A stretch of 35,100 bases of DNA from a virus: positions 1 through 35,100 of IMG/VR virus record IMGVR_UViG_3300032116_000701; one strand, written 5' to 3'. Below the pieces are notes generated by a model. That model searched no databases and was not told the DNA's origin. It saw only the letters and a list, made by a program, of their open reading frames with translations. This document shows positions 1 through 9,013 of the stretch, piece after piece. The position numbers and the translations under genes were made by a program. Each line of letters begins with the position of its first letter. Within the stretch, counting starts at the first letter, position 1.

Positions 1-191
1 AAGATAGAGGTTTTATAAACAAATGGGTAGTAAACTCTTTCTTAGCAAGAGATACAAAAGCATTCAGAGTATTTGTAAAAGATATATCACCTGATTTAGA
101 TATGAAATTTGAGTTTGTTTCTAAAGCAACTGGCGAAACGGAGGCGCTAGATATTCCCTTTGGGATTAACTTTTTTTACCCTTCCAACTGA
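1..191 (+). CDS. C-terminal part of a T4 gp26-like baseplate/tail-assembly protein (5' truncated)
   Basis: This reading frame (codons from base 3) is open from the window edge to TGA at 189-191 and shows about 62 residues, so the N-terminus is outside the window. The visible part has the sequence RDTKAFRVFVK, then SPDLDMKFEF, and it ends IPFGINFFYPSN. The arrangement 'arDtkaFR..., PDlDm.f.f, IP...FF-P at the C-terminus' is what I remember for the T4 gp26 family of baseplate hub-assembly proteins. Its position just before the tape measure unit fits a tail or hub assembly chaperone. The next ORF overlaps it in the +1 frame through a run of seven T (171-177), so a frameshifted fusion product is possible. 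The family call comes from recalled motifs and context, not a search. Confidence 0.55.
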   Translation, partial: DRGFINKWVVNSFLARDTKAFRVFVKDISPDLDMKFEFVSKATGETEALDIPFGINFFYPSN

Positions 192-390
192 TTATAAGAT
201 TCAACTTCATACGCAGATTTGGGAAATGGTTCAATTCGGTAATGGATTTACTTGGACAGAAGTGTATCATATGCCAACATATCTTCGTAAATTCTATTTC
301 AATAAATTAATTGAATTAAAGAAAAAAGAAGCTGAAGAGCATAAAAAAGCTCAATCTAAAATGAAAATGCCAAAAGTGAGGATGCGTTAA
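160..390 (+). CDS. Small tail-assembly/baseplate-associated protein, start uncertain
   Basis: The frame is open from 151 (after a TAG at 148-150) to TAA at 388-390. It has no early ATG: the options are TTG at 160 (76 residues), ATG at 226 (about 54 residues), or entry by frameshift from the upstream gp26-like frame at the T run 171-177. The protein reads FGNGFTWTEVYHMPTYLRKF followed by a very basic, charged tail rich in K and E. The 'FTW.EVY.MP..LRKFY..KL' pattern resembles the small ORF that follows the hub-assembly chaperone in other T4-like phages, and a tail-chaperone role is inferred from that and from the tape measure downstream. The stop codon lies in the loop of the terminator at 372-405. 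The existence of the coding frame is likely; its start is not settled. Confidence 0.6.
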   Translation: MGLTFFTLPTDYKIQLHTQIWEMVQFGNGFTWTEVYHMPTYLRKFYFNKLIELKKKEAEEHKKAQSKMKMPKVRMR

Positions 391-405
391 TATCCTCACT
401 TTTTT
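372..405 (+). terminator. Rho-independent terminator after the tail-chaperone genes
   Basis: A perfect 12-bp stem (372-383 with 392-403, AAAAGTGAGGAT against ATCCTCACTTTT) encloses an 8-base loop and runs into a T tract. The stop codon of the preceding ORF is inside the loop, so coding and termination overlap. It separates that gene from the next late unit, whose motif lies at 415-422. Confidence 0.85.
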
Positions 406-414
406 GTTTGCGAA

Positions 415-422
415 TATTTATA
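415..422 (+). promoter_or_regulatory. Putative late promoter motif TATTTATA, tail operon
   Basis: TATTTATA (context AATATTTATAG) ends 21 bases before the ATG at 443, directly after a terminator. The same box precedes the nuclease gene at 10737 and the endolysin unit at 17001 at similar distances. The spacing suits a -10-like element with a short leader. No -35-like partner is evident, as in T4 late promoters. The role is inferred. Confidence 0.5.
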
Positions 423-442
423 GAATATAAAAGGGAAATACT

Positions 443-691
443 ATGCCAAACGATAAAAAACAATTAAAAGAAGGAATTCCATCAATGTTAAAGAAGTTTA
501 CAGATAATTTTTTTGATGGATTAAAATATGGAGCAATCAATAAAGCACTTAAAGATGCTGAAAAAAATAAAAGAATGCCACCTCCTATTGTTCAAGATTT
601 AAGAGATTTGCAAAAAAAGAGAGATGAATTGATTAAAAAGATTCAAAAATATGACCCATCCTACCAAGCTCCTGAAATGGATGAATTATAA
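443..691 (+). CDS. Small charged helical protein of unknown function, first gene of the tail operon
   Basis: This 82-residue protein starts at ATG 443 behind an AAGGGA stretch (431-436), one of the few plausible Shine-Dalgarno sites here. It is rich in lysine and looks mostly helical, with a short PPP turn near residue 50 and a C-terminal segment (LQKKRDELIKKIQKYDP) with coiled-coil character. No signal peptide or membrane segment is visible. It lies 17 bases before the tape measure gene and should be on the same transcript, so a part in tail assembly is plausible. I do not recognise a family. Confidence 0.75.
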   Translation: MPNDKKQLKEGIPSMLKKFTDNFFDGLKYGAINKALKDAEKNKRMPPPIVQDLRDLQKKRDELIKKIQKYDPSYQAPEMDEL

Positions 692-708
692 TAAATAAGA
701 ATTAAGTA

Positions 709-3285
709 ATGGCAAAAGATGCAGGATTATTTGGTAAGCAACTTGTAGAACAGGAACAAAAATTACAAGCAGAAAAAGAAAAAACAGCAAAAGCAATAGA
801 AAATATTACTAATGCTGAAAGGAACAGGTATGTATCTGCGGAACTTAAACAAAAAGCAATAACTGCTCTAACAGAAAAGCAAGCAAGAACTGAAAAAGAA
901 CTGATAGCTAATCAAACTAGACAGGCAAATATAAGAATACAAAATTTAAAATCTTTAGGACAGCAAGAAGCATCTCTAAAAAGTTTAAGTGGTATCTATG
1001 ATGGATTAAAAGAAATAGATAGAGAAAGACTAACACTCCAACAAAGTATGGCAGAGTCTGACCCTAAAAGAGTAGAAGCTTTTAATAAAATAGCAGGATT
1101 AAATAGAGATTTAGCACAATTAAGTTCAGAAGATACTATACAAAGAGAAATAATACTTGAACGTATTAAAGCTACCGAAACTTCGATGGGTGCAATGTCA
1201 GCCGAAGAACAGGCAGTATTAGATAAATTAAAAGAAGGTACAACTTACGCAAATCAAATGTCTTATATGACTGAAGAGCAAAAGGCTCAATTAGAAGCTT
1301 CAGTCAAAGCATATGAAGGTATAAAGAAAACACTTGGTGGTATATTAGGAACAGCAGGATTGTTATTTAGTGGATGGAGAGGATTTGCTAGAGTAACTTT
1401 ATTAGGAGCGGGTAAAGCACTTACAGAGTTAGGAAAAACTACAAGAGAATTAGGTGGTTTCTTAGGTGGGGCAACAGTATCAGCTACAGCTTTAGGTGCT
1501 GTATTTAAAGATGCAACAGGCACAGCGAAATCATTATCATCTGAATTTGGGGGATTAAATGATATTTCATTTAAAAATCAATTGAATACAAACCTTATGG
1601 CTACTAATATGGGTATTAGTGGTGATGAGGCTGCAAAATTAACTGGTAACCTTGCTCGTTTGAATGGTAATAGTATTGAAACCGCACAAAATTTAGCTGA
1701 AGGTACAAAAGAATTAGCAAAACAAAATGGTTTAGTTCCAGCCGATATAATGAAAGATATGGCTGGTTCAGCTGAAGCATTTGCTTTGTTTGGAAAGGAT
1801 GGTGGAAAAAATATTGCACAAGCTGCTGTACAAGCTGCTAAGATGGGTACTAGTCTTAAAACTATGACCGGTATAGCAGATAATCTATTAGATTTTGAAA
1901 ATTCTATTACAAAAGAATTAGAATTAGGAGCTATGCTTGGTAAAAATATCAATTTAGATAAAGCTAGACAATTAGCTTATTCTGGTGATATTGCAGGAGC
2001 AACGCAAGAAACATTAAGAGCATTGGGTGGAGTTGAAGAATTCAATAAAATGGATTACTTCCAAAAGAAAGCAACTGCTGATTTGATGGGAGTATCTGTT
2101 GATGAACTTCAAAAAATGGTAACTCAACAGGAAAAAGCAGCAACAATTAGTGGTCAGATAGAAGGTGGATTCAATACAATGACTGAAACACTAAGCGCTC
2201 TAACTACTGGTCCTTTAGGTGGGTTTGTTAGTGGCTTGAGTGGTGCTATCGGAACTTCAAAAGAAATAGCAGGTAACTTTAAAGATGCTGGTGGATTTCT
2301 AAAAGATATGGGTGGTAAAATAAAATCCATGTTTGGTGGTAAAAAGCCAGAATTGCCTGGACAAAGTTCCGTGGGTTCAACTGCACCAAAACCAACAGCA
2401 GCACCACAATCGCAAGCAGGTCCATCGGACCAAGCAAATAAAATGTCTAAAGTTAATGCAAACGCATTAATTAAAGGTGCAGTGGCATTATTAATATTAG
2501 CTGCAGCATTATTTGTAGCAGCAAAAGCATTCCAAGAATTTGCAGAAGTTACTTGGGAATCTGTTGGTATGGGATTAGCTGCATTAGTTGGTTTAGCCGG
2601 TATTGCTTTCTTATTAAGTAAAATACAAGGTGAAATGATTAAGGGAGCATTGGCAGTGGCAATATTGGGATTAGCATTAATTCCTTTTGCATACGCTCTA
2701 AATCTAATGTCAGCTGTTAATGGTGATGGATTGATAGCAGCCGGTATAGCTTTGGTTGCATTTACAGCAGCTGTATTTGGTTTAGGACTTTTAATGATGG
2801 GACCTGCGGCAATCGTATTTGGAGCAGGTATTTTAGCATTAACAGCTTTGGGGGCTGCATTGGTTGTATTTGGAGCAGGATTATTAATGGTTGGAAATGG
2901 AATGTCAGCACTGACTGGTGCATTACCTTCTATGGTTGAACAAATAGCAGCATTATCTACTATCAACTTCTTACCAATATTTGGATTAGCTGGAGCATTA
3001 ATGGCGTTATCAGTTGCATTAGCAGCTGTGGCTATCTCTGGTATGTTAGCATTACCTGCTTTATTGGCATTGGGATTAGTAGCTGGTGGTGCCGCGGCAT
3101 TGATGGGTGGTGGTGATGAAGGTGGTGAATCTGCAAAAATGGATGAATTGATTACTGAAATCAAAGCATTAAGAGGTGATTTATTAGCAGGTAAAATAGC
3201 TGTAAATATGGATGGTCAGAAAGTAACGTCTGGTGTTGGAAAAATTGTTTCAAGAACTAGCTCAAATTCATACGCTAAAACTTAA
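709..3285 (+). CDS. Tail tape measure protein
   Basis: At 858 residues, this protein has the architecture of a phage tape measure, which sets tail length and fills the tail tube before DNA ejection. Residues 1-210 are charged and coiled-coil-like (rich in E, K, Q, A). A first hydrophobic stretch follows at about 205-265. The middle (300-500) is helical, and residues 555-590 are a P/Q/S-rich linker. The C-terminal third (590-830) holds a long series of Ala/Leu/Gly-rich hydrophobic segments, as expected for parts that interact with the host membrane. It sits between the tail-assembly genes and the baseplate hub genes, the usual position. It is longer than T4 gp29 (about 590 residues). The large antisense ORF opposite the hydrophobic region is a composition shadow. 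Confidence 0.85.
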   Translation: MAKDAGLFGKQLVEQEQKLQAEKEKTAKAIENITNAERNRYVSAELKQKAITALTEKQARTEKELIANQTRQANIRIQNLKSLGQQEASLKSLSGIYDGLKEIDRERLTLQQSMAESDPKRVEAFNKIAGLNRDLAQLSSEDTIQREIILERIKATETSMGAMSAEEQAVLDKLKEGTTYANQMSYMTEEQKAQLEASVKAYEGIKKTLGGILGTAGLLFSGWRGFARVTLLGAGKALTELGKTTRELGGFLGGATVSATALGAVFKDATGTAKSLSSEFGGLNDISFKNQLNTNLMATNMGISGDEAAKLTGNLARLNGNSIETAQNLAEGTKELAKQNGLVPADIMKDMAGSAEAFALFGKDGGKNIAQAAVQAAKMGTSLKTMTGIADNLLDFENSITKELELGAMLGKNINLDKARQLAYSGDIAGATQETLRALGGVEEFNKMDYFQKKATADLMGVSVDELQKMVTQQEKAATISGQIEGGFNTMTETLSALTTGPLGGFVSGLSGAIGTSKEIAGNFKDAGGFLKDMGGKIKSMFGGKKPELPGQSSVGSTAPKPTAAPQSQAGPSDQANKMSKVNANALIKGAVALLILAAALFVAAKAFQEFAEVTWESVGMGLAALVGLAGIAFLLSKIQGEMIKGALAVAILGLALIPFAYALNLMSAVNGDGLIAAGIALVAFTAAVFGLGLLMMGPAAIVFGAGILALTALGAALVVFGAGLLMVGNGMSALTGALPSMVEQIAALSTINFLPIFGLAGALMALSVALAAVAISGMLALPALLALGLVAGGAAALMGGGDEGGESAKMDELITEIKALRGDLLAGKIAVNMDGQKVTSGVGKIVSRTSSNSYAKT

Positions 3286-3287
3286 AG

Positions 3288-6029
3288 ATGGGAAGAACAT
3301 TAGAAGAATTATTTAAGACACAACGTTTAGCAGACGGGCAAACTGCTCAACAAAAATACGAAATTCGTGATAGTAAGAAAAATCCTATTACGCCAGGTAA
3401 TTCTTTACTTGAACTATCATTTAAAGGAGCGTCTGGAATACGAAAAGGTTCTTCTAGTAACAATAATAGATTAAAAGAAACATTTGTAGAAAGTGAAATA
3501 AGAGGATTGAGAATGATACATAATTTATCAGCTCCTGTTGTATATGGAACTGATATTATTCGCTTTCAAAAAAAATCAACTAAGTTGGTTGATACAATGA
3601 AAGATTCAATAAATCCTGGTCAATCTAGCGGAATTATAGGTAATTTATATAATAAGATAGAAAACTTTGGATTAAGAACACTATCTAAAATAGGTGTTGT
3701 GTTTCCTGACCATTTAATACCAACTAAAATTTCTTTAAATGATAAATTTAAATCTGGTAAAGAACCAGATACAATGACCACTTTAGCAGAAATTAAAAAA
3801 GATGGTAAAGGAACAATATCTGGTCAAATTATAAAAAATGTAAAAGGTACTCCAAAACAAATATTAAATGGTGTTGTTGGTACAAGTGTAGATTTATTAA
3901 AAAAAGAAGTAAGAAAAAAACTATTTGGTGCACCAAAGCAAGGAGCACAAAATTTAGCAAAAAAGAATGAATACGAAACTCAGTACGATAGTTTTGCAAG
4001 ATACACATCTACAATTGATGCATATAGTGAGGATATAGCAAAAAGAAATGATTTATCGAGTTTACAACTTGAAAAAATAAGATATAAAAAGAAAACCGAA
4101 AGAGAAACAATTGCTAAAATAGCAGAAAGTGCACCAAAATATGAACCAAAGGGGTTACCATCCACTACAAACTTAGGTGGAAAACTAAATTTGGATGTAA
4201 GTAGATTTAACATAAAAGGTAAAGTATCAACTGTAAAAGAAGGTGTAACATCTCAATTAACATCTGCTAGAAAAGAAGGACAGCAATTTTTATCATCTGG
4301 TAAATTTAAAGTAGGCGATGTAAAACCCAACGCTGAATCAGACTTAGCACCAGATCCAATTATAAGATATTCTGAAACTGTAGATGAGCAAGCTGACGAT
4401 GTTAAATTAAGGAATGATTTATCTTCAAAATTAAATACTTTAATAGAAAGTAAAAAAGAATTTTCCAAAGATAAAAAAGAAACAGAATCTGCAATTCCTG
4501 GTTCACCAAAAAAAGGTGATTTAAGTTCTACTGGAAAATTATTGGGAGAATCACAAAATCCTTTTGATAAAAAAAGTAAAGAAAAATTAAAAGAAGGTAG
4601 AAAAGAAGCACAGCAAAATGCAGAAAATAAAGATGAAACTGCAATAAAAGCAAACGTAATTAATAGATACGATAACGAAATAAAATACTCTGGTACAGTA
4701 GATGCAACGCAAGATGATATAACTTTAAGAAATGATACATCGGCAAAGTTAGAACTATTAATGGAGGCAAGAAAGGAATTATCCGAAGGTGATAGAAAAG
4801 GATTAGCACCTTTGACTAGAGAAAATGTTTCAAAAAATCAATATTCAAGATTTAAAAATACTTTAAAAGAAAGTAATAGAGCAGTATCTTTAAAAAATAG
4901 ATATGGTATAGAAAGTAAAGATAAATTAGATTTTGTAAATGAAAAAACACCATATGCAGGTGAATCATTAAAATTAAAAGATGGAACTATATTAGATGAT
5001 TATGATTTTGTAACTTTAAAATTTAGGTCAAAAGCAACAGGGCAATCTGTAAATTTCAGAGCAACAGTAACTGGTATAAGTGAAACTGTAAGTCCGAGTT
5101 GGGATTCTGGAAAATTTATTGGTAATCCATTTAATTATTACACTTATACTGGTATCGAAAGAAGCGTAAGTTTTAATTTTAAAGTTTATTCAACAACTCC
5201 TTTACAGCACGTAGCAGCATGGCAAAGAATAAACTTCCTAACAGGTTTAGCTTATCCACAAGGTTATAGTGGTGCATATGCAATCCCACCATTCGTAACG
5301 TTTACTTTAGGCAACTTATATAAAAGCAAAAATTGTTTTATAGAATCATTAAGTTATACAGTAGATGAAAATGGTGGTTGGGAAATTGGTTCTGTTGGTG
5401 TTGGTGAAGATGGTGTTGTTGGTATAGAGGGAGCTACAATTAGTATGAAGGATTATAAACTTCCAATAATTATTGATGTGAACGTAACACTTAAATTTGT
5501 TGAATCAGTTGGAACAAGTCAGGGAGGTCAATACTATGGATTTGAAAAACTTCCTAAAGCACAGCAAAATACTGGTGATTCAAATGCAACTGCACAAAAA
5601 ATAGATGATTCAAATAATAATGAGAGTTTACAAACTTCAAGCGATGATGCTGAAGTTCCTACACTCAAAAAGAAATTACCTGCAAAAAAATTAGAACCAG
5701 CTGGACAAACTAATACACAAACAAACGAACCAGCTAGCGTAAAAGAAAATGAATCCACAATAGAAAAACCAAAATTACCTTCATATAAAGTAAATGTATT
5801 TACAGATGGTGATGGTATTAAAGGTCAAGTATTTGCAGATGGTGAAATGATTGATGAGGTTAGTTATTATTCTGGGTTTAGTCGAACATTCACAGACCAA
5901 ACTGGAAAAACTACAACAACTGTAGGGGAAGCTGCTGTAAAAGAAAATTTAATATATAAATTAACTAATATGGGATACTATTCTCCAACAAAAGGTAAGT
6001 TTTATCCTGAAAGTCCAAACGTAAGTTAA
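3288..6029 (+). CDS. Baseplate tail-tube-initiator-like protein (gp48/gp54-type domain) with three internal repeats
   Basis: This 913-residue protein starts two bases after the tape measure stop codon. The N-terminal 540 residues are lysine-rich and low in hydrophobic content. They contain three copies of a motif of the form Y(S/T)xTVDAxxxDIxxRNDxSSKLE, beginning near residues 239, 361 and 467. Residues about 575-735 form a compact region (SPSWDSGKFIGNP..., then TYTGIERSVSFNFKVYS and PPFVTFTLGNLYKS, ending IIIDVNVTLKFVE) that reads like the tube-like domain of the gp48/gp54 tube initiators and LysM-associated baseplate proteins. A Ser/Thr/Lys-rich linker and a small C-terminal domain (835-913) follow. 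In the baseplate it would join hub to tube. The placement between tape measure and gp53-like wedge supports this; the family assignment is from pattern recall. Confidence 0.6.
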   Translation: MGRTLEELFKTQRLADGQTAQQKYEIRDSKKNPITPGNSLLELSFKGASGIRKGSSSNNNRLKETFVESEIRGLRMIHNLSAPVVYGTDIIRFQKKSTKLVDTMKDSINPGQSSGIIGNLYNKIENFGLRTLSKIGVVFPDHLIPTKISLNDKFKSGKEPDTMTTLAEIKKDGKGTISGQIIKNVKGTPKQILNGVVGTSVDLLKKEVRKKLFGAPKQGAQNLAKKNEYETQYDSFARYTSTIDAYSEDIAKRNDLSSLQLEKIRYKKKTERETIAKIAESAPKYEPKGLPSTTNLGGKLNLDVSRFNIKGKVSTVKEGVTSQLTSARKEGQQFLSSGKFKVGDVKPNAESDLAPDPIIRYSETVDEQADDVKLRNDLSSKLNTLIESKKEFSKDKKETESAIPGSPKKGDLSSTGKLLGESQNPFDKKSKEKLKEGRKEAQQNAENKDETAIKANVINRYDNEIKYSGTVDATQDDITLRNDTSAKLELLMEARKELSEGDRKGLAPLTRENVSKNQYSRFKNTLKESNRAVSLKNRYGIESKDKLDFVNEKTPYAGESLKLKDGTILDDYDFVTLKFRSKATGQSVNFRATVTGISETVSPSWDSGKFIGNPFNYYTYTGIERSVSFNFKVYSTTPLQHVAAWQRINFLTGLAYPQGYSGAYAIPPFVTFTLGNLYKSKNCFIESLSYTVDENGGWEIGSVGVGEDGVVGIEGATISMKDYKLPIIIDVNVTLKFVESVGTSQGGQYYGFEKLPKAQQNTGDSNATAQKIDDSNNNESLQTSSDDAEVPTLKKKLPAKKLEPAGQTNTQTNEPASVKENESTIEKPKLPSYKVNVFTDGDGIKGQVFADGEMIDEVSYYSGFSRTFTDQTGKTTTTVGEAAVKENLIYKLTNMGYYSPTKGKFYPESPNVS

Positions 6030-6031
6030 TT

Positions 6032-6319
6032 ATGGCAAGATATACAAATAACAAAACTAAAAAAACATTTGATGGCAGAGAAGTATTTAAACCAAAAATA
6101 TTTCCAAATATCCCATTAAGTGATACGGATGTGTATGTAATGACTGAAACTGGAGATAGATTGGATACATTAGCTTATCAATACTATGAAGATGCTTCCC
6201 TTTGGTGGATAATTGCAGCAGCAAACAATATACACGATGCACCAATGGGATTAAAAGATGGTACAATATTAAGAATACCATTAAACTATATTCAAATAGA
6301 AAATAATTTTAGTCAATAA
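6032..6319 (+). CDS. Baseplate wedge protein, gp53-like with LysM-type fold
   Basis: This 95-residue protein starts two bases after the preceding stop. Residues 33-75 (VYVMTETGDRLDTLAYQYY, then LWWIIAAANN) match the pattern 'D..RLD.LA..YY.D..LWW.IA..N', typical of gp53-like and LysM-like small baseplate wedge proteins. The C-terminus (KDGTILRIPLNY) is the usual LysM end, 'G..LrIP'. In T4, gp53 links wedges around the hub. Its size and its place among hub and tube-initiator genes fit. No catalytic residues are expected in this family. Confidence 0.8.
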   Translation: MARYTNNKTKKTFDGREVFKPKIFPNIPLSDTDVYVMTETGDRLDTLAYQYYEDASLWWIIAAANNIHDAPMGLKDGTILRIPLNYIQIENNFSQ

Positions 6320-6322
6320 TTT

Positions 6323-8599
6323 ATGTCAAGTTTTCCAAATTTTTCAAATATCGCAGGATATGTTCAAACCGAACTTAATTCTAGAAAAAGAAATATAGAA
6401 AAAATTTCTGGATTAAACGCTTGGGTAAGAGTTTCATCTGGAGTTGGTGATGGTTTAATAATTTTATCAAACCCAAATTTTAAACTCTTTGGAGCAGCTG
6501 GTGAGGGTTCTATTTATGGTGGTGGTAAGAGTAGTGGAACTTTAGGAAAAACTTGGGGTGGTGGGTTTGTATCAGCAACAGCAAATGATTCTGTTTTCAG
6601 ACCAAAACCAAATATAAGTTCTATCGAAGTTGATGAGGGTAGTGGTACTCTTAGTAGAAAAGCAACATTTACAATTACAGCTTATACAAAAGGTCAATTA
6701 GATAGTTTGTGTGAATATTTTTTGGAACCTGGTTATTCTATTTTTATAGAATGGGGTTGGAATGTTAAAAGTTCATTAAACAAATATAAAAATACATTAG
6801 ATGTTGATAGTGTAGCGAATTACCAAACATTTGATAATGTAAATGCAGCTAGAGAAGCATGTGGTGGTATGTACGATAACTATTTGGGATTTATAACAGG
6901 AGGAAGTATATCATTAAATGGAAATAGTTACGAAATAACTGTTAAGTGTACAGGCTTTACCGAATTACCTGCATATTTTATGGGAGCGGATAATTCTGAA
7001 GAAAAAGGTACAGAAAGTGAAAAGAAAACTGCAGCAGAATATAGTACATCTCAAATATCAGCAGAAACTGATTTAGGTAAGAAAAGATTTATGATGGCTT
7101 TTAATAGATTACCATCAAACAGAAGAACAGAAAGAGTTTCAGCATTGAGAACAGAAGCAGATGTTGCAAACGCCGTAAATTTTATAAATATTGATGAAAC
7201 TGTAAAAGCAAAGGTAAATAAATGTACAACTGGTACTCAAATATTAGGATTTACATTAAATAATGAAGAAGCAACATTTGAAAGCGGTGGTAAAAAAACG
7301 GATGTGGAATTTCCTGCTGGTAGTGAAATTATTAAAGATGATGCATTTATAAAATTTAGTGCTTTAATTAGAATTATAAATCAAATAGGAATTGAAGGAT
7401 TTATGATTGGTGGAAAAGAAGTTAAAACACAAATAAGAACAGATAATACGGCATGTACAGCATTCCCAAAAATATTTAGTACAGATAAAACAAAACTATT
7501 CATACCAAATAAAACAGCACCTAAATTTGATATTGTTAAGGCAGCAAATAGTGAAACTGATAATGGTGTATCGAATGAAGAAGTAGATGATTGTTCGGTA
7601 TCGGGTACAGATGGTACAATAGTACAATTTCCTGCTGCAGGTGCAATCGTAGATGGTTCGGCTAATGGTGTAGTTATACAAAATAAAGTTGATAGTAGTT
7701 TTATAGGATTAAATAAACCAGAAGGACAGTGGGGATTCTTAAATGATTTATATGTAAATTTGGACTTTGCCAAAGGTATATTGGAAACTAAAAACTTTTC
7801 AATAAAAGATGGGTTATATCAGATACTAAATGGTATGGCTGGTGCAGCTGGTGGTATATGGGATTTTCAAATAATTCCTGGTGAAAATAATGATGAATTA
7901 AGAGTTGTGGATTTAAATTTAACAGCAACTGGAAAAGAAAAACCATTTGAATTTGAATTACATGGGGTAAGTTCTATTTTTATAGATGCCTCTTTGGATT
8001 TAGATATTAGTGGTGCAAAAATGAATCAAATAATTGGTAATAGAATAGGACAGAATATAAATGGAAGTCAAAAAGATATTACATCAAAAAAGAAAGGATT
8101 ATTTACTGATAAAGAAGACAAAATACTTACAACAATACGAAGAAGGGAAGAACCACCACCAAGCGATGATAGTCCGCCAGAAGGACCAACAGCTGATGAA
8201 ATAGAAGAAGCAAAACAAAAAAATTTACAACTATTTTTAGATAAGGTTGGGTTTATGCCAAGACCTGATAAAGATGATAAATTTGATTTTGCTGCAAATT
8301 TATCAGCAGCATGTTTTATAGTTGCTTACAATGACCAAGCGGTTTTTGAATTTTTTAAAAAACAAAATGATGTTACAGATGTTCAAACTGAATCTGATGG
8401 TACTGGTCCTATAATGCCAATTAAATTTAATTTTAGTATTCATGGTGTGAGTGGTATCAAAAGAGGTGATAAGTTTATGGTTACTGGATTACCGGCTGGT
8501 TACCAAAATGGATTCTTTCAAGTAACTTCTGTAAAACATACTATAAGTGAAATGATGTGGAAAACAGAAATAGAAGGAAGTTATAGACAAGCTAGATAA
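6323..8599 (+). CDS. Baseplate hub protein (gp27/gpD-like)
   Basis: This 758-residue protein begins three bases after the wedge gene. The N-terminal half contains FRPKPNISSIEVDEGSGTLS and SRKATFTITAYTKGQLDSL, then FLEPGYSIFIEWGW, a beta-rich domain I associate with T4-like hub proteins. The C-terminal end, GIKRGDKFMVTGLPAGY followed by GFFQVTSVKHTISEMMWKTE, reads like the last domain of gp27/gpD-family hubs, where the ring under the tail tube is formed. A Pro/Glu-rich linker lies near residues 610-640. No lysozyme domain is visible, so cell wall cleavage by the spike must come from another protein. Tight spacing with the preceding baseplate genes indicates one operon. Confidence 0.7.
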   Translation: MSSFPNFSNIAGYVQTELNSRKRNIEKISGLNAWVRVSSGVGDGLIILSNPNFKLFGAAGEGSIYGGGKSSGTLGKTWGGGFVSATANDSVFRPKPNISSIEVDEGSGTLSRKATFTITAYTKGQLDSLCEYFLEPGYSIFIEWGWNVKSSLNKYKNTLDVDSVANYQTFDNVNAAREACGGMYDNYLGFITGGSISLNGNSYEITVKCTGFTELPAYFMGADNSEEKGTESEKKTAAEYSTSQISAETDLGKKRFMMAFNRLPSNRRTERVSALRTEADVANAVNFINIDETVKAKVNKCTTGTQILGFTLNNEEATFESGGKKTDVEFPAGSEIIKDDAFIKFSALIRIINQIGIEGFMIGGKEVKTQIRTDNTACTAFPKIFSTDKTKLFIPNKTAPKFDIVKAANSETDNGVSNEEVDDCSVSGTDGTIVQFPAAGAIVDGSANGVVIQNKVDSSFIGLNKPEGQWGFLNDLYVNLDFAKGILETKNFSIKDGLYQILNGMAGAAGGIWDFQIIPGENNDELRVVDLNLTATGKEKPFEFELHGVSSIFIDASLDLDISGAKMNQIIGNRIGQNINGSQKDITSKKKGLFTDKEDKILTTIRRREEPPPSDDSPPEGPTADEIEEAKQKNLQLFLDKVGFMPRPDKDDKFDFAANLSAACFIVAYNDQAVFEFFKKQNDVTDVQTESDGTGPIMPIKFNFSIHGVSGIKRGDKFMVTGLPAGYQNGFFQVTSVKHTISEMMWKTEIEGSYRQAR

Positions 8600-8609
8600 T
8601 TTTAAAATT

Positions 8610-8981
8610 ATGATTGACATAAACAGATTTAAAAAAGTTGGAAATCCTGATTTAAAGTTTGATTCGGTCAAAATAAAAACACATGTCATTACACCAACGC
8701 CAATAGATTATAAAAAAGGATATATAACAAGATACTTTATTCAAAAAGCAAATGATACAGAATCACAAATATATGAAGTTGATTTTATTGGTTTTAGTAA
8801 AGTAATTGATAATCCATTTTTTGCACAAGCAACTCTTAATTGGAGAGTTAAAGGAAGTGATGATGAAATAAAAAACTCCAATTATAAAGCGGTACAATTA
8901 GTAATGCCAAAAATACCAAAATTAAATTTGTACCTACCAAATCTTCTTCAATTTAAAGAAAAGAAAGATTTGGAAATCTAA
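8610..8981 (+). CDS. Small unknown protein at the end of the baseplate operon
   Basis: This is a 123-residue protein with start ATG 8610, eleven bases after the hub gene. It looks beta-rich with no signal peptide or membrane segment. It includes ITPTPIDYKKGYITRYFIQK and DFIGFSKVIDNPFFAQATLN. Being last in the baseplate operon suggests a structural or assembly role, but I do not recognise the family. Its stop codon at 8979-8981 overlaps the spacer of the tmRNA promoter, whose TTG box (8970-8972) is inside the coding sequence. Confidence 0.75.
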   Translation: MIDINRFKKVGNPDLKFDSVKIKTHVITPTPIDYKKGYITRYFIQKANDTESQIYEVDFIGFSKVIDNPFFAQATLNWRVKGSDDEIKNSNYKAVQLVMPKIPKLNLYLPNLLQFKEKKDLEI

Positions 8982-9000
8982 TTATTTTTTCTTATATTTG
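8970..9000 (+). promoter_or_regulatory. Bacteroidota-type promoter of the tmRNA gene
   Basis: TTG at 8970-8972 and TATATTTG at 8993-9000 are separated by 20 bases, the TTG-N19-TAnnTTTG form of Bacteroidota housekeeping promoters. The -7 box ends 13 bases before the tmRNA 5' end. Confidence 0.8.
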
Positions 9001-9013
9001 TATTTATTGATAT

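Noticed and set aside
415-422. Leftward T4-type late promoter (TATAAATA on the minus strand)
   Set aside because: No genes run leftward from any of the four copies, while each sits at a useful distance before a rightward gene; kept as a rightward motif, though antisense RNA is not excluded.
2154-3164. 336-residue ORF on the minus strand opposite the tape measure gene
   Set aside because: It mirrors the Ala/Gly/Leu-rich codons of the tape measure C-terminus, is itself made of N/A/P-rich low-complexity sequence, and has no promoter or recognisable domain.
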